Source: Winslowiella arboricola | GTDB lineage: Bacteria; Pseudomonadota; Gammaproteobacteria; Enterobacterales; Enterobacteriaceae | Direction of reading: 5' to 3' | Length of the DNA: 64,000 nucleotides | Assembly: GCF_025527015.1 (NCBI RefSeq) | Contig: NZ_JAODIM010000039.1 | Location: 62,001-126,000 of the forward strand | In this document: piece after piece, positions 41,247 to 53,854 of the stretch | Numbering within the stretch: the first letter of the stretch is position 1 | Layout: each line of letters starts with the position of its first letter | Translations under genes and position numbers: made by a program | The notes under the pieces: generated by a model | Told to the model about the DNA's origin: nothing | Seen by the model: the letters and a program-made list of their open reading frames with translations, nothing else | Database searches by the model: none

Positions 41247-42755
41247 GTGGAAACCAAAGACTTGATCGTAATCGGCGGCGGCATCAACGGTGCCGGTATT
41301 GCAGTCGATGCTGCAGGACGCGGACTATCTGTGCTCATGCTGGAAGCGCAAGATTTGGCCTGCGCGACCTCTTCCGCCAGCTCTAAATTAATCCACGGTG
41401 GCCTGCGCTACCTGGAACACTACGAATTCCGCCTGGTCAGCGAAGCGCTGGCCGAACGCGAGGTGCTGTTAAAAATGGCGCCGCATATTGCTTTCCCGAT
41501 GCGCTTTCGTCTGCCGCACCGTCCGCACCTGCGTCCGGCGTGGATGATTCGTGTCGGTCTGTTTATGTACGATCACCTCGGCAAGCGCACCAGCTTACCC
41601 GGCAGTAAAGGTTTGCGTTTTGGCGCAGATTCGGTACTTAAACCTGAGATCACGCGCGGTTTCGAATACTCAGACTGCTGGGTCGACGATGCGCGCCTGG
41701 TTGTGCTGAATGCGCAGGAAGTGGTGAAACGTGGTGGTGAAGTGCGCACCCGCACCCGCGTAACCCGCGCATGGCGCGAAAACGGCCTGTGGATGGTGGA
41801 AGCTGAAGATGTTGATAGCGGCAAAACCTTTACCTGGCGCGCCAAAGGTCTGGTTAATGCCACCGGCCCATGGGTTAAGCAGCTGTTTGATGATGGTCTG
41901 AAGCTGAAATCACCGTACGGTATCCGTCTGATCAAAGGCAGCCATATTGTGGTGCCACGCGTTCATACCCAGAAGCAGGCTTACATTCTGCAGAACGAAG
42001 ATAACCGTATTGTCTTTGTGATTCCGTGGATGGATGAGTTCTCAATCATCGGCACCACCGACGTCGAATACAAAGGCGATCCGAAGAACGTTAAGATTGA
42101 AGACAGCGAGATCGATTATCTGCTGAAAGTGTTTAACGCGCACTTTAAGAAAGACCTGGCACGTAATGATATCGTCTGGACTTACTCCGGTGTGCGTCCG
42201 CTGTGCGATGATGAATCCGATTCACCGCAGGCTATCACCCGCGATTACACGCTGGATGTCCGCGATGATGAAGGCCAGGCGCCACTGCTGTCAGTATTCG
42301 GCGGCAAGCTGACCACCTATCGTAAGCTGGCTGAGCATGCGCTGGAGAAACTGGCGAAGTACTACCCTGACGCCGGTGCGGCCTGGACGCGCGAATGTGT
42401 GCTGCCAGGCGGCGATATCGCCGGTGGCCGTGAAGATTACGCCGCCAGCCTGCGTCGTCGTTACAGCTTTATCAGCGAAGGTATGGCGCGTCATTTCGCC
42501 CGCACCTACGGCAGCAACACTGAGCTGTTCCTGAAAGAGGCCACCAGCCTGGAAGATTTAGGCGAGAACTTCGGTCACGAATTCTATGAAGCCGAGTTGC
42601 GCTACCTGGTACAGCACGAATGGGTACGAGAACTGGATGATGCAATCTGGCGTCGTACCAAGCAGGGTATGTGGCTGGATGAAGAGCAGCAGGCGCGCAT
42701 AAGCGAATGGCTGGCAACACATCTGAAAAAACCGGCGTTATCGCTGGCGTCATAA
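41247..42755 (+). CDS. glpD: Aerobic glycerol-3-phosphate dehydrogenase
   Basis: 502 aa (E. coli 501). Membrane-associated FAD enzyme oxidising glycerol 3-phosphate to DHAP and reducing ubiquinone. The FAD-binding GGGINGAGIAVDAAGRG is at the N-terminus; SSKLIHGGLRYLEHYEF and YSGVRPLCDDESDSPQA are family blocks. It starts with GTG, spaced 6 nt from GGAGGA. A GlpR operator and CRP-like site lie upstream. It is convergent with glgP across a REP-like cluster. Confidence 0.98.
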   Translation: METKDLIVIGGGINGAGIAVDAAGRGLSVLMLEAQDLACATSSASSKLIHGGLRYLEHYEFRLVSEALAEREVLLKMAPHIAFPMRFRLPHRPHLRPAWMIRVGLFMYDHLGKRTSLPGSKGLRFGADSVLKPEITRGFEYSDCWVDDARLVVLNAQEVVKRGGEVRTRTRVTRAWRENGLWMVEAEDVDSGKTFTWRAKGLVNATGPWVKQLFDDGLKLKSPYGIRLIKGSHIVVPRVHTQKQAYILQNEDNRIVFVIPWMDEFSIIGTTDVEYKGDPKNVKIEDSEIDYLLKVFNAHFKKDLARNDIVWTYSGVRPLCDDESDSPQAITRDYTLDVRDDEGQAPLLSVFGGKLTTYRKLAEHALEKLAKYYPDAGAAWTRECVLPGGDIAGGREDYAASLRRRYSFISEGMARHFARTYGSNTELFLKEATSLEDLGENFGHEFYEAELRYLVQHEWVRELDDAIWRRTKQGMWLDEEQQARISEWLATHLKKPALSLAS

Positions 42756-42764
42756 TCCTCGCAA

Positions 42765-42870
42765 CGGGCGGCGAGAACGCCGCCCCTACGTTCAATTGAT
42801 GTAGGGGCGGCGTTCTCGCCGCCCATGTTACGGATTTGCACCGAATGTAATGACGGCGTTCTCGCCGCCC
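42765..42870. repeat. Three-part REP-like cluster, glpD/glgP junction
   Basis: Unit a (42765-42789) CGGGCGGCG-AGAA-CGCCGCCC + CTAC; unit b (42801-42825) GTAG + GGGCGGCG-TTCT-CGCCGCCC; unit c (42850-42870) TGACGGCG-TTCT-CGCCGCCC followed by TTTTT. It lies entirely between the stops of glpD (42755) and glgP (42880). Confidence 0.9.
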
Positions 42871-42879
42871 TTTTTAGAT

Positions 42880-45327
42880 CTACAACCTTATCGGCGAAAT
42901 ATGCCAAATCTCATCGGCATACTCCTGAATGGTACGGTCCGACGAGAAGTAGCCCATATTAGCGATATTAAATGCCGCACGGCGCTGCCACTCTTCCGGA
43001 TGACGGTACAACTCATCCACCCGATCCTGGGTATCCACATAGCTACGATAGTCGGCCAGCAGCTGATAGTGATCGCCAAGATTAACCAGTGAATCAAACA
43101 GGTTGCGATAGCGACCCGGCTCCTGCGGACTAAACAGCCCGGTGGCAATCTGCGTCAGTGCCTGGCGCAGTTCAGGATCGTCATCATAATACTGGTGCGA
43201 GTTATAGCCTTTACGTCTCAGCTCCTCCACCTGCGGCGTGGTGTTGCCGAAGATAAAGATATTCTCCTCGCCCACATGCTCAAGCATCTCAACGTTGGCA
43301 CCGTCCAGCGTACCTATAGTCAGTGCGCCGTTGAGGGCAAATTTCATATTACTGGTGCCGGAAGCCTCGGTGCCCGCCAGTGAAATCTGCTCGGAGAGAT
43401 CCGCCGCCGGAATAATAATCTGCGCCAGACTGACGCCGTAGTTGGGAATAAACACCACCTTCAGTTTATTCTTCACCTGCGGATCGGCATTAATCACCTT
43501 CGCTACATCATTGATTAAATGAATAATATGCTTCGCCATATAGTAAGCCGAGGCGGCTTTACCAGCGAAAATATTGACGCGCGGCACCCAGTCAGCGGTC
43601 GGATCGGCCTTGATGCGGTTATAGCGGGTAATAATATGCAGCACATTGAGTAGCTGACGTTTGTACTCATGAATACGTTTTATCTGCACGTCAAACAGCG
43701 CGTGCGGTTCCAGCACGATATCCAGATTTTTCGCTACCCACTCCGCCAGCCGCTTTTTATTCGCCAGCTTGGCGTCGGTGATATCCTGGATAAAAGCCGG
43801 ATAATCAATATGCGGTTTAATCTCATTCAGTTCGCTGAGATCGGTACGCCAGGTACGACCAATCGCCTCATCCAGCACATTGGACAGCGGCGGATTCGCC
43901 AGCGCCAGCCAGCGACGCGGCGTCACACCGTTGGTTTTATTGCAGAAACGTCCAGGGAACAGCCGCGCGAAATCGGCAAACAGCGATTGCACCATCAGAT
44001 TGGAGTGCAGCTCGGAAACGCCATTAACCTTATGACTGACCACTACCGCCAGCCACGCCATGCGAATCTGCCGTCCATTGTTTTCATCAATAATTGAGAT
44101 GCGCGACAGCAGCTCCCAGTCATCCGGGTAGTGCTCCTGAATGGTTTTCAGGAAGTAGTCATTGATATCAAAAATAATCTGCAGGTTACGCGGCAAAATT
44201 TTGCCAATCATATCCACCGGCCAGGTTTCCAGCGCCTCACTCATCAGCGTGTGGTTGGTGTAGGAGAACACCTGGCAGGTCACTTCAAAGGCATCATCCC
44301 AGCTAAACTTATGTTCGTCGATCAGCAGTCGCATCAGCTCGGGGATCGCCAGCACCGGGTGAGTATCATTAAGATGGATGGCGATCTTGTCGGACAAATT
44401 GTCAAAGGTATGGTGCATGGTCCAGTGACGATTCAGAATGTCCTGCACCGTGGCCGATACCAGGAAATACTCCTGACGCAGGCGTAGTTCGCGGCCTGAA
44501 TAGGTTGAGTCATCGGGATAGAGCACGCGCGACACGTTTTCCGAGTGGTTTTTATCTTCCACCGCGGCAAAGTAATCGCCCTGGTTAAATTTACCGAGGT
44601 TGATTTCATTACTCGCCTGCGCGCCCCACAGGCGTAAAGTATTGGTGGCATCAGTATCGTAACCGGGAATAATCTGGTCGTAAGCGGTGGCCAGCACCTC
44701 TTCAGTTTCGACCCAGCGCGCCCTGCTGCCTTCATGCTGGATACGGCCGCCGAAGCGCACCTTGTAACGGGTGTTAAAGCGCTGAAATTCCCATGGGTTG
44801 CCATACTCCAGCCAGTAGTCCGGTGACTCTGCCTGGCGGCCATCAATAATATTCTGTTTAAACATGCCGTAGTCGTAACGGATACCGTAACCGCGGCCCG
44901 GCAATCCCAGCGTCGCCAGCGAATCCAGGAAACAGGCGGCAAGACGGCCTAAACCCCCGTTGCCTAAACCAGGATCATTCTCCTCTTCCATCAGCTCAGC
45001 AAGGTCAAAGCCCATCTCTTCCAGTGCGCGGTTAATATCATCATAGATACCCATCGCCAGCAGCGCATTGGAGAGCGTACGCCCGACCAGAAACTCCATT
45101 GACAGGTAATAGACCTGTCGCACATCCTGTGACAGCTGGGCACGATTGGAGCGCAGCCAGCGCTCCACCATGCGGTCGCGCACCGCCAGCAGCGTGGCGT
45201 TCAGCCACTCATGCTTATTTGCCACCGACGGATCTTTACCCAGCGTAAACATCAGCTTATAGGCAATTGAGTTTTTTAATGCTTCCACACTTAGCGTGGG
45301 TGAGGCGTAGGAGAATGGTGCGTTCAT
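42880..45327 (-). CDS. glgP: Glycogen phosphorylase
   Basis: 815 aa, E. coli length. PLP-dependent GT35 enzyme that shortens glycogen outer chains to glucose 1-phosphate. Conserved [39 protein letters not shown] and the PLP-lysine region [20 protein letters not shown]. It is a paralogue of the malP product in this window. Last gene of glgBXCAP, 21 bp after glgA. Confidence 0.98.
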   Translation of the reverse strand: MNAPFSYASPTLSVEALKNSIAYKLMFTLGKDPSVANKHEWLNATLLAVRDRMVERWLRSNRAQLSQDVRQVYYLSMEFLVGRTLSNALLAMGIYDDINRALEEMGFDLAELMEEENDPGLGNGGLGRLAACFLDSLATLGLPGRGYGIRYDYGMFKQNIIDGRQAESPDYWLEYGNPWEFQRFNTRYKVRFGGRIQHEGSRARWVETEEVLATAYDQIIPGYDTDATNTLRLWGAQASNEINLGKFNQGDYFAAVEDKNHSENVSRVLYPDDSTYSGRELRLRQEYFLVSATVQDILNRHWTMHHTFDNLSDKIAIHLNDTHPVLAIPELMRLLIDEHKFSWDDAFEVTCQVFSYTNHTLMSEALETWPVDMIGKILPRNLQIIFDINDYFLKTIQEHYPDDWELLSRISIIDENNGRQIRMAWLAVVVSHKVNGVSELHSNLMVQSLFADFARLFPGRFCNKTNGVTPRRWLALANPPLSNVLDEAIGRTWRTDLSELNEIKPHIDYPAFIQDITDAKLANKKRLAEWVAKNLDIVLEPHALFDVQIKRIHEYKRQLLNVLHIITRYNRIKADPTADWVPRVNIFAGKAASAYYMAKHIIHLINDVAKVINADPQVKNKLKVVFIPNYGVSLAQIIIPAADLSEQISLAGTEASGTSNMKFALNGALTIGTLDGANVEMLEHVGEENIFIFGNTTPQVEELRRKGYNSHQYYDDDPELRQALTQIATGLFSPQEPGRYRNLFDSLVNLGDHYQLLADYRSYVDTQDRVDELYRHPEEWQRRAAFNIANMGYFSSDRTIQEYADEIWHISPIRL

Positions 45328-45348
45328 ATCAAGTATCCCATTTTCTGG

Positions 45349-46782
45349 TTACAGCAAGCGTTGATAAAGATCGCGGTAGGCAAGGGCCGCCACCTGCCAG
45401 CTAAAATCCATCCCCATCGCCTGACGCTGAACAAAACGCCAAAGTGAAGGACGGGACCACAACACAAATGCACGCCGGATCGCTCTCAGCAACGACCAGG
45501 CATTACTGTCTTCGAAGGTAAAACCACTGGCGATGCCATCCGCCAGGTTCTCCAGGGAACTGTCATTGACCGTATCGGCTAAACCGCCGGTACGGCGTAC
45601 CAGCGGCAATGTGCCATATTTCAGGCCATATAATTGTGTCAGACCGCAAGGTTCGAAACGGCTTGGCACCAGAATCACATCAGCGCCACCGATAATGCGG
45701 TGCGAGAAAGCTTCATGATAGCCAATCTGTACGCCGACCTGGCCCGGATGCTCAGCCGCTGCCGCGAGGAAACCCTGCTGCAACACTGCATCACCGGCGC
45801 CCAGCAGCACCAGCTGTCCACCCTGCTCCAGCAGGCCTGGCAACGCTTCCAGCACCAGGTCCAGTCCTTTCTGTTTGGTTAAGCGACTGACCACCGCAAA
45901 TACCGGCACTTTGTCATCGACTTTTAAGCCCATCGTCACCTGTAGCTGGCGCTTGTTCTCCGCTTTGGCTTCCAGCACATCGCGGTTGTAGCGCGAACCA
46001 AGCAACAGGTCTTGCGCCGGATCCCAAATCGCCGGGTCGACACCATTCAGAATGCCGCTCAGCCGTCCTTCGCGCAATCTTTGCTCAAGCAGCGACTCCA
46101 TACCATAACCAAACTCCGGCTGGGTGATCTCACGGGCATAGGTCGGGCTGACCGCAGTAATATGATCGGCATAAAACAGGCCGGCCTTCAGATAAGAGAT
46201 CTGCCCATAAAACTCCAGCCCGTGCATATCAAAAAACGCCCGCGGCAGCTCAATCTGATCGATATGATGGGCGGCGAACAGCCCCTGATAGGCCAGGTTG
46301 TGCACGGTAAATACCGATTTCGCCGGACGTCCGCGCGCCGCCAGATAAGCGCAGGTAAGGCCGGCATGCCAGTCATGGGCATGGACAATATCCGGACGCC
46401 ACCAGGTATCGAGTCCGCAGGCCAGCTCACAGCCAATCCAGCCCAGCAGAGCAAAACGTAAGTGATTATCGGTATACGAAAATTGTGACTCATCGTGATA
46501 GGGGCTGCCGGGTCGATCGTACAGACCCGGCGCTTCAATCAGATAAATACCGACACCGTTAAAATGACCAAAATGCAGGCGAACAAAACCGGCAAAGGTT
46601 TGAAGCTCAGCGACCACTTCCGTGTTGGTGATCCCCTTTCGCAAGTCGGGAAACATCGGTAATAACACCCGGGTATCCGTGCCCTCTGCAATCTGCGCTG
46701 CTGGTAATGCCCCTACAACATCCGCTAAACCCCCGGTTTTAAGCAGCGGAAAAAGTTCTGAACAGACATGTAAAACCTGCAT
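45349..46782 (-). CDS. glgA: Glycogen synthase (ADP-glucose)
   Basis: 477 aa, E. coli length. GT5 glycosyltransferase extending alpha-1,4-glucan chains from ADP-glucose. The ADP-glucose-binding [13 protein letters not shown] is at the N-terminus; HAHDWHAGL, the [21 protein letters not shown] acidic motif and [10 protein letters not shown] follow in the C-terminal Rossmann domain. It lies between glgC and glgP. Confidence 0.98.
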   Translation of the reverse strand: MQVLHVCSELFPLLKTGGLADVVGALPAAQIAEGTDTRVLLPMFPDLRKGITNTEVVAELQTFAGFVRLHFGHFNGVGIYLIEAPGLYDRPGSPYHDESQFSYTDNHLRFALLGWIGCELACGLDTWWRPDIVHAHDWHAGLTCAYLAARGRPAKSVFTVHNLAYQGLFAAHHIDQIELPRAFFDMHGLEFYGQISYLKAGLFYADHITAVSPTYAREITQPEFGYGMESLLEQRLREGRLSGILNGVDPAIWDPAQDLLLGSRYNRDVLEAKAENKRQLQVTMGLKVDDKVPVFAVVSRLTKQKGLDLVLEALPGLLEQGGQLVLLGAGDAVLQQGFLAAAAEHPGQVGVQIGYHEAFSHRIIGGADVILVPSRFEPCGLTQLYGLKYGTLPLVRRTGGLADTVNDSSLENLADGIASGFTFEDSNAWSLLRAIRRAFVLWSRPSLWRFVQRQAMGMDFSWQVAALAYRDLYQRLL

Positions 46783-46847
46783 TCTGGGCTCCTTAAACTA
46801 TGCTCTGACGCATTCCTCTGCATCGATAGCAATGATCATTTCGTCCG

Positions 46848-48140
46848 TCAGCCAGCAGCCTTAGCCAGTTTGGCCAACATTGCTCGCGTAACCAGTACGA
46901 TCCCCTCTTCTGAACGATAAAACCGGCGGCTGTCTTCATCCGGATTCTCGCCAACCACCATCCCTTCCGGGAGGACGCAGGCGCGATCGATAACACAGCG
47001 ACGCAGACGGCATGAGCGTCCTATCACCACGTCCGGAAGCAGCACGGAGGAATCAATATTGCAGAATGAATTAATACGCACTCGCGGGAACAGCACCGAG
47101 TGCACAACTACCGAACCGGAGATAATACAGCCCCCGGACACCAGCGAGTTCATGGTCATACCGTGACTGCCGGAACGGTCCTGAACAAATTTCGCCGGTG
47201 GCAATTGCTCCATCTGGGTACGTATCGGCCATTCGGTGTCATACATATCCAGCTCTGGCGTTACCGAGGCCAAATCCAGATTGGCGCGCCAGTAAGCTTC
47301 TAAAGTACCGACATCACGCCAGTACGGCGGTGAATCGTCGTCGCTCTGCACACAGGAGAGATTGAAGGAGTGTGCAAAAGCTTCGCCGCTGGCGACGATT
47401 TTCGGCAACAGATCTTTGCCAAAATCGTGGCTGGAATCCGGCACTTGCAGGTCCTCCTCCAGCAGCTGATAGAGGAAATCGGCGTTAAAAACGTAAATTC
47501 CCATGCTGGCCAGCGACTGCGTATCATCGCCCGGCATCGCCGGTGGCTGTTTCGGCTTCTCAACAAAATCGATCACTTTGTTTTCGTTATCCACCGCCAT
47601 TACGCCAAAAGCGCTGGCTTCGGCAATCGGCACCGGAATACAGGCAATGGTGCATCTGGCATCATTGGCCACGTGATCCAGCAGCATGCGCGAGTAATCC
47701 ATTTTATAAATATGGTCACCGGCAAGGATCACGATGTATTGCGCGTGATAACGACGAATAATATCGAGGTTCTGCGTCACCGCATCGGCGGTGCCGCGGT
47801 ACCAGCTCTCGGTGGAGAAACGCTGCTGGGCCGGAAGCAGATCGACAAATTCGTTCATCTCCTCATTAAAAAACGACCAGCCACGCTGGATATGCTGCAC
47901 CAGAGTGTGGGATTGATACTGGGTAATCACACCAATGCGGCGGATACCGGAGTTGATACAGTTGGAGAGGGCAAAGTCGATAATGCGAAATTTACCGCCA
48001 AAGTGCACCGCAGGTTTGGCGCGTTTGGCGGTGAGATCCCGCAGGCGCGTACCGCGTCCGCCAGCAAGGATCAGGGCTACAGTTTGCGTCGGCAATTGTC
48101 TTGCCAACATAAGATGATCTGCTCTTTCTAATTTGACCAT
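46848..48140 (-). CDS. glgC: Glucose-1-phosphate adenylyltransferase
   Basis: 430 aa (E. coli 431). Makes ADP-glucose from ATP and glucose 1-phosphate, the regulated step of glycogen synthesis. Nucleotidyltransferase signature [21 protein letters not shown]; allosteric-site Lys in [25 protein letters not shown]-terminal left-handed beta-helix ([17 protein letters not shown]). The ribosome-binding site AAGGAG contains GGA, the core of CsrA sites known at E. coli glgC, but CsrA control here is inference. It is 10 bp downstream of glgX. Confidence 0.98.
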   Translation of the reverse strand: MVKLERADHLMLARQLPTQTVALILAGGRGTRLRDLTAKRAKPAVHFGGKFRIIDFALSNCINSGIRRIGVITQYQSHTLVQHIQRGWSFFNEEMNEFVDLLPAQQRFSTESWYRGTADAVTQNLDIIRRYHAQYIVILAGDHIYKMDYSRMLLDHVANDARCTIACIPVPIAEASAFGVMAVDNENKVIDFVEKPKQPPAMPGDDTQSLASMGIYVFNADFLYQLLEEDLQVPDSSHDFGKDLLPKIVASGEAFAHSFNLSCVQSDDDSPPYWRDVGTLEAYWRANLDLASVTPELDMYDTEWPIRTQMEQLPPAKFVQDRSGSHGMTMNSLVSGGCIISGSVVVHSVLFPRVRINSFCNIDSSVLLPDVVIGRSCRLRRCVIDRACVLPEGMVVGENPDEDSRRFYRSEEGIVLVTRAMLAKLAKAAG

Positions 48141-48150
48141 GTCTGACTCC

Positions 48151-50139
48151 TTATGCTTGCTTTTGGAACACGCTCACGCCATGCGCGGGCCCATGCCAGA
48201 CAGTTGAGAGGATCGGGTTATCATCCCCGGCAAAAGGAGGAATGGCGACCCATTCCCCAGCTGGTAGTGCGATGTCGCTCACGTCTTCAGTGGCGTTTAT
48301 TGTTATTAACCAACGGCCGGAGAGCAGGATCTGCAATCTGTGCATCCCCTGCCCCCACTCTTCACTGCTCAGTGGCTGGCCGTTAGCGTTAAGCCACTGC
48401 ACGTTGCTGTCGCCCTCCTGCCACCATTGATCCTGGTGCAGCGCCGGGATCAGGCGTCGCAGATGGATCAGCGCGGCAGTAAAGTCGAACAGACCGCTAT
48501 CGTTATGCTGCCAGTCCAGCCAGGTAAGCTGATTGTCCTGACAGTAAGCATTGTTGTTGCCATGCTGGCTGTGACCATGTTCGTCACCGGCCAGCAGCAT
48601 CGGCGTGCCCTGCGCCAGCAGCAGCGTGGTCAGCAGAGCGTGAACGCTGCGGCGGCGGCGCTCGACAATATTCAGCGAAACTTTCAGCCCTTCACTGCCG
48701 TGGTTATGGCTGAAGTTATTGTTGCTGCCGTCGTTGTTATCTTCGCCGTTAGCTTCGTTATGCTTGCGTTCAAAGCTCACCACATCACGCAGCGTAAAGC
48801 CGTCATGGGCGGTGATCAGATTGATGCTGGCCGATGGCGGACGGCCTGCATGCTGGAAAACATCACTGGAGGCGGCAAAGCGACGGGCAAAGTCACCGTT
48901 GCTGATGCCGCCATGCAGCCAGAAACGGCGCATAGTGTCGCGGAAATGGTCGTTCCATTCGGCAAACGGCGGCGGGAAGTTGCCGACCTGATAGCCGCCG
49001 GGGCCGATATCCCAGGGTTCGGCGATCAGCTTGACCTGCGACAGCAGCGGATCGGCGTTGATCGCCGCAAATATTGCCGCCTGCGGGTGGTAGTCCGGCG
49101 TGCGGCCCAGCACGGTGGCGAGATCGAAGCGGAAACCATCCACATGACACACTTCAACCCAGTAACGCAGGCAGTCCAGCGTCCACTGCATCACTGCGGG
49201 ATGGCTGAGATTGAGGGTGTTACCGCAACCGGTCCAGTTGTGGTACTCACCCTGCTCGTTAAGCCAGTAGTAACTTTTGTTATCGATGCCGCGCTGCGAC
49301 AGCGTTGGCCCGACTTCCGGCTCCAGCTCGGCGGTATGGTTAAACACCACATCGAGGATCACTTCGATACCCGCGCGGTGCAGGGCTTTCACCGCCTGCT
49401 GGAACTCATTGAGCGGATGCAGCTGATCGAGACCAGATGCATAACGCCCGTCGAGGGCATAAGGCGCCAGCGGGTTGTAACCCCAGTAGTTGCTCAGCCC
49501 GAGGCGCAGCAGGCGCGGTTCGCTGGCGAAGCTGGCGATCGGCAGCAGTTCCAGCGCGGTAATGCCCAGCCGCTGAAAATAGTCGATCATCGCCGGATGG
49601 CCGAGCGCCGCATAGGTGCCGCGGATCTCCGGCGGAATCGCGGGATGCAGTTTGGTTAAACCCCGCACATGGGCTTCATAGATCACCGTTGAACCCCAGG
49701 GCACGCGCGGCGCAATATCGTCATCCCAGTCAAAATCATCTGCCACCACCACGCTTTTCGGTGCGATGGCGGCGGTATCTTCCCGATTGATCTGCTGCTC
49801 GCCGCAAAGAAAACGCGGATCGTCTGTTACTTCGCCGATCACCTCACGGGCGCAGGGATCGACCAGCAGCTTTGCCGGATTAAACCGGTGCCCCTGCTGC
49901 GGCTGCCAGGGGCCATGCACCCGGTAACCGTACAGCTGACCAGCCTTAATCGCTGGCAGATAGCCATGCCAGATATCCCCACTGCGCGCAGGCAGGTCAT
50001 AACGCGTCTCCCTGCCCTGCGCATCAAACAGGCACAGCTCCACCCGTTCCGCATGTTGCGAGAACAGCGCGAAGTTAACCCCTTTACCATCGTAAGAGGC
50101 GCCCGTCGGGGTCGGCTGACCCAGCTGCATTAAACTCAT
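48151..50139 (-). CDS. glgX: Glycogen debranching enzyme GlgX
   Basis: 662 aa (E. coli 657). GH13 isoamylase-type enzyme removing short side chains left by GlgP. N-terminal CBM48-like domain ([23 protein letters not shown]), catalytic Asp in [13 protein letters not shown], Glu in [10 protein letters not shown] and Asp in [12 protein letters not shown]. Start set at [11 protein letters not shown] because GGAGG precedes it and its ATG overlaps the glgB stop (ATGA). Longer reading seven codons upstream is unlikely. Confidence 0.97.
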   Translation of the reverse strand: MSLMQLGQPTPTGASYDGKGVNFALFSQHAERVELCLFDAQGRETRYDLPARSGDIWHGYLPAIKAGQLYGYRVHGPWQPQQGHRFNPAKLLVDPCAREVIGEVTDDPRFLCGEQQINREDTAAIAPKSVVVADDFDWDDDIAPRVPWGSTVIYEAHVRGLTKLHPAIPPEIRGTYAALGHPAMIDYFQRLGITALELLPIASFASEPRLLRLGLSNYWGYNPLAPYALDGRYASGLDQLHPLNEFQQAVKALHRAGIEVILDVVFNHTAELEPEVGPTLSQRGIDNKSYYWLNEQGEYHNWTGCGNTLNLSHPAVMQWTLDCLRYWVEVCHVDGFRFDLATVLGRTPDYHPQAAIFAAINADPLLSQVKLIAEPWDIGPGGYQVGNFPPPFAEWNDHFRDTMRRFWLHGGISNGDFARRFAASSDVFQHAGRPPSASINLITAHDGFTLRDVVSFERKHNEANGEDNNDGSNNNFSHNHGSEGLKVSLNIVERRRRSVHALLTTLLLAQGTPMLLAGDEHGHSQHGNNNAYCQDNQLTWLDWQHNDSGLFDFTAALIHLRRLIPALHQDQWWQEGDSNVQWLNANGQPLSSEEWGQGMHRLQILLSGRWLITINATEDVSDIALPAGEWVAIPPFAGDDNPILSTVWHGPAHGVSVFQKQA

Positions 50140-52319
50140 GCACCCTCCCTTATCAGCCATAACGTCGACAGCGGCGGGATGGTCAGACTCAGTGAATGCG
50201 CGCGCTGGTGGCTGGCAACCGGCTGGCTATGCAGTAAGCCATTTGTCAGGTTACTACCGTGATAATGACCGGCATCGGTATTGAGGATTTCACGCCAGCT
50301 GCCTGGCTGATTAATGCCAAAGCGATAGTCGTGACGCGGCACCGGGGTAAAGTTGGCGACCACAATCACCTCATTGCCCTCGAGATCGCGGCGGATAAAC
50401 GCAAACACCGAGTTTTCGTGATCGTCGACCACCAGCCATTCAAAGCCATTACCGTCGAAATCCAGCTGATGCATCGGCTTATGATGGCGATAGGTCAGAT
50501 TCAGGTCACGCACCAGACGCTGCACGCCGTTATGCCAGTTGTCCTCGCCTTCCAGCAGATGCCAGTCGAGGCTGGTGTCATGGTTCCACTCCCGGCCCTG
50601 GGCAAATTCATTGCCCATAAACAGCAGTTTTTTGCCGGGGAAGCCCCACATCCAGCCATAGTAGGCGCGCAGGTTGGCAAATTTCTGCCACGCATCGCCC
50701 GGCATACGGTCGAGAATTGAGCGCTTACCGTGCACCACCTCGTCATGAGACAGCGGCAGCACAAAGTTTTCGGTGTAGTTATACAGCAGGCCGAAGGTCA
50801 TCAGATTATGGTGATAACGGCGATGCACCGGGTCGAGCTTCATATAGTCGAGGGTGTCGTGCATCCAGCCGAGATTCCATTTAAACCAGAAACCAAGACC
50901 GCCACTTTCCGGCGGGCGCGACACGCCCGGATAGTCAGTGGACTCTTCAGCGATGGTAATCGAGCCTGGCGCCGCATGCCCCAGCGTACGATTGGTATAA
51001 CGCAGAAAAGAGATCGCTTCGAGATTTTCGCGGCCACCATAAGCATTCGGGATCCACTCCCCTGTGCGACGGCTGTAATCGCGATAAATCATCGATGCCA
51101 CCGCATCGACGCGTAAGCCATCAATGCCAAAGCGTTCCATCCAGTAGAGTGCATTGCCCGCGAGGAAGTTACTCACCTCACGCCGGCCAAAGTTATAGAT
51201 CAGCGTATTCCAGTCCTGGTGATAGCCCTCACGCGGATCGCCATGCTCATACAGCTGGGTACCGTCGAAGTTTGCCAGCCCGAATTCATCGGACGGGAAA
51301 TGGCCGGGCACCCAGTCGAGCAGCACATTCAGTCCGGCATCATGAGCGGCGGCAATAAAGTCGCGGAAATCATCGCGGGTGCCGAAACGGCGAGTGGGCG
51401 CATACATACCCAACGGCTGATAGCCCCAGCTGCCGTCAAACGGATGCTCGTTAATCGGCATCAGTTCGATATGGGTAAAGCCCATCTCTTTGACATAAGG
51501 AACCAGCTGCTCCGCCAGCTCTTTATAGCTCAGCCAGAAGTGGTTATCGGTATGGCGACGCCAGGAACCCAGATGCACTTCATAAATCGAGATCGGCGCA
51601 TCGAAGGCATTCGCCGCCTTACGCTCCGGTGCCATCTCCACTTTTGGCGGCAGGCTGCAAATCATTGAGGCGGTTTCTGGCCGCATCTGCGCTTCGAAAG
51701 CATAAGGGTCGGCTTTCAGTCGTAGCTGTCCGTGCAGATCAATAATTTCAAACTTATACATCTGACCGGGCCGCGCCGCCGGTACAAACAGCTCCCACAT
51801 ACCGCTTTCACGGCGAAAGCGCATTGGATGACGGCGGCCATCCCAGTAGTTAAATTCACCCACTACTGATACCCGCTGCGCATTCGGCGCCCACACCGAG
51901 AAACGGGTGCCGGTGACGCCATCAATCACATCCGCATGGGCGCCCAGCGTTTCGTAAGGGCGCAGGTGAGTGCCCTCCGACAACAGCCAGCTATCCAGCT
52001 CGGCCAGCAGCGGGCCAAAGCGGTAGGCGTCATCAATCAGGTTCTGTTCGCCATGCCAGATCACCGCCAGCTGATAGCGGAAAGGATTTTTACGCCGTGG
52101 AACCACCGCACTGAAAAAGCCGCGGGAATCGAGGCATTTAAGCTGAACACATTGACGTCCGGTGCTGGTTTCAATCACCCAGACTTCGGAGGCATCGGGC
52201 AGTAAAGCGCGAACTTCCAGCCCGGCCTCGGTCTGGTGCATACCAAGCAGTGCGAAAGGATCGGCATAATGGCCGGCAATAATTGCATTGATCGCCTGGC
52301 GATCGGGTAGCTCTGACAT
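50136..52319 (-). CDS. glgB: 1,4-alpha-glucan branching enzyme
   Basis: 727 aa (E. coli 728). GH13_9 enzyme forming alpha-1,6 branches in glycogen. N-terminal domains including the CBM48 region ([21 protein letters not shown]), then the barrel with [15 protein letters not shown] (nucleophile Asp), [15 protein letters not shown] (acid/base Glu) and [12 protein letters not shown] (Asp). Start set at [14 protein letters not shown], preceded by AGGAAG; ten further open codons upstream are not conserved. First gene of glgBXCAP; asd lies upstream on the same strand. Confidence 0.97.
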   Translation of the reverse strand: MSELPDRQAINAIIAGHYADPFALLGMHQTEAGLEVRALLPDASEVWVIETSTGRQCVQLKCLDSRGFFSAVVPRRKNPFRYQLAVIWHGEQNLIDDAYRFGPLLAELDSWLLSEGTHLRPYETLGAHADVIDGVTGTRFSVWAPNAQRVSVVGEFNYWDGRRHPMRFRRESGMWELFVPAARPGQMYKFEIIDLHGQLRLKADPYAFEAQMRPETASMICSLPPKVEMAPERKAANAFDAPISIYEVHLGSWRRHTDNHFWLSYKELAEQLVPYVKEMGFTHIELMPINEHPFDGSWGYQPLGMYAPTRRFGTRDDFRDFIAAAHDAGLNVLLDWVPGHFPSDEFGLANFDGTQLYEHGDPREGYHQDWNTLIYNFGRREVSNFLAGNALYWMERFGIDGLRVDAVASMIYRDYSRRTGEWIPNAYGGRENLEAISFLRYTNRTLGHAAPGSITIAEESTDYPGVSRPPESGGLGFWFKWNLGWMHDTLDYMKLDPVHRRYHHNLMTFGLLYNYTENFVLPLSHDEVVHGKRSILDRMPGDAWQKFANLRAYYGWMWGFPGKKLLFMGNEFAQGREWNHDTSLDWHLLEGEDNWHNGVQRLVRDLNLTYRHHKPMHQLDFDGNGFEWLVVDDHENSVFAFIRRDLEGNEVIVVANFTPVPRHDYRFGINQPGSWREILNTDAGHYHGSNLTNGLLHSQPVASHQRAHSLSLTIPPLSTLWLIREGA

Positions 52320-52707
52320 GACTTTCTTCCTGTGACATTTGGCAGGCAAATCGATTAATGCCGGGCATTGCTCGAAAGCTGCTCTTCATTGAGCCATCAG
52401 CACGCAGGTATGGAGGGCACATCCATCCGCTGGACAAGAAACCAGTACCACGCGCAAATTCAATTCAGTTGGGAAAGCAAACAGCCAAAAATCAGGACAT
52501 CTGATACAAGCATAGCTAAGGCCAACCGTTAGCCTTGCAGAATGCATAAATAAATTTTTGTCAGTGCTAAAAAGGGGAAGTGGATCACCAGAAGGGCTAT
52601 TTTGGTGCAGCATCACAGGTCAGATGCGCTGCAGTAACATTTATTTCCTCACTAACAGCTTAAAAGTATTGGCTTCGGGCCTGGAAACACCAGGCCCGAT
52701 AACGGTA
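52320..52707. other. Intergenic region glgB-asd
   Basis: 388 bp on the minus-strand path from asd to glgB. It holds the asd terminator (52677-52699) and presumably the glgB promoter. Short open frames here show no family resemblance and no ribosome-binding site. Nothing else was recognised. Confidence 0.65.
52677..52699 (-). terminator. Terminator hairpin of asd
   Basis: Read on the minus strand: CGGGCCTGG-TGTTT-CCAGGCCCG, 8 bp after the asd stop, followed by AAGCCAATACTTTTAA. The stem is strong but the T-run is short, so termination efficiency is uncertain. Confidence 0.7.
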
Positions 52708-53817
52708 TCAATCCACCAGCAAACGCAGCATGCGACGCAGCGGTTCCGCCGCGCCCCACAACAGCTGATCACCGACGGTGAATGCTGAAAGATAATCTGG
52801 TCCCATATTCAGCTTACGCAGACGGCCAACCGGGGTGCTCAGCGTACCGGTTACCGCTGCCGGGGTCAGTTCGCGCATGGTGATCTCACGATCGTTTGGC
52901 ACCACTTTCACCCAGTCGTTATGCGCTGCCAGCAGCTGTTCGATCTCCGCCAGCGGCACATCTTTTTTCAGTTTCAGGGTAAATGCCTGGCTGTGACAGC
53001 GCAGCGCACCGACGCGCACGCACAGGCCGTCAACCGGGATAGTCTGCGCGGGTTGCAGAATTTTGTTGGTTTCCGCCTGGCCTTTCCACTCTTCGCGACT
53101 CTGGCCGTTTTCCAGCTGTTTGTCGATCCATGGGATCAGGCTACCCGCCAGCGGCACGCCAAAATTATCCACTGGCAGCGCGCCAGCACGGCTCAGTTCA
53201 GTGACTTTACGTTCGATATCCAGAATGGCGGAAGAGGGGTTGTTCAGCTCGCTGGCGACATGACCATGCAGCATACCCATCTGTGACAGCAGTTCACGCA
53301 TATGACGCGCGCCACCGCCGGAAGCGGCCTGGTAGGTGGCAACCGAGGCCCACTCCACCAAATCGTTGGCAAACAGGCCGCCGAGCGACATCAGCATCAG
53401 GCTCACGGTACAGTTACCGCCGACAAAGGTTTTAATCCCTTTATCAAGGCCGTTGCCGATAACATGATGGTTAACCGGGTCGAGAATAATAATCGCATCA
53501 TCTTTCATGCGCAGCGTAGACGCGGCGTCAATCCAGAAACCCTGCCAGCCGCTGGCACGCAGCTTAGGATAGACTTCACTGGTATAATCGCCGCCCTGGC
53601 AGGTAATAATGATATCCAGTGCTTTCAGCGCATCGATATCAAACGCATCCTGCAACTTGCCAGCAGACTTACCGGCAAACTCGGGTGCAGCCTGTCCATG
53701 CTGCGAAGTGGAGAAGAACACCGGACGGATCACGTCAAAATCGCGCTCTTCGATCATACGCTGCATCAATACTGACCCGACCATACCGCGCCAGCCTACC
53801 AGTCCTACATTTTTCAT
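52708..53817 (-). CDS. asd: Aspartate-semialdehyde dehydrogenase
   Basis: 369 aa (E. coli 367). NADPH-dependent reduction of aspartyl phosphate to aspartate semialdehyde, the branch to lysine/DAP, methionine and threonine. N-terminal nucleotide-binding [18 protein letters not shown]; catalytic Cys in [18 protein letters not shown] near residue 136; catalytic His in [16 protein letters not shown]. It sits between yhgN and glgB as in E. coli. Confidence 0.98.
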   Translation of the reverse strand: MKNVGLVGWRGMVGSVLMQRMIEERDFDVIRPVFFSTSQHGQAAPEFAGKSAGKLQDAFDIDALKALDIIITCQGGDYTSEVYPKLRASGWQGFWIDAASTLRMKDDAIIILDPVNHHVIGNGLDKGIKTFVGGNCTVSLMLMSLGGLFANDLVEWASVATYQAASGGGARHMRELLSQMGMLHGHVASELNNPSSAILDIERKVTELSRAGALPVDNFGVPLAGSLIPWIDKQLENGQSREEWKGQAETNKILQPAQTIPVDGLCVRVGALRCHSQAFTLKLKKDVPLAEIEQLLAAHNDWVKVVPNDREITMRELTPAAVTGTLSTPVGRLRKLNMGPDYLSAFTVGDQLLWGAAEPLRRMLRLLVD

Positions 53818-53854
53818 TATTACACCTGCTTCAGGCTATCTTACTTGCCATTTT

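Noticed and set aside
48340..49659. A 439-codon open frame on the plus strand opposite glgX
   Set aside because: It is antisense to a full-length, well-conserved glgX and its product is low-complexity and unlike any family I know. GC-rich codon bias produces such shadow frames.
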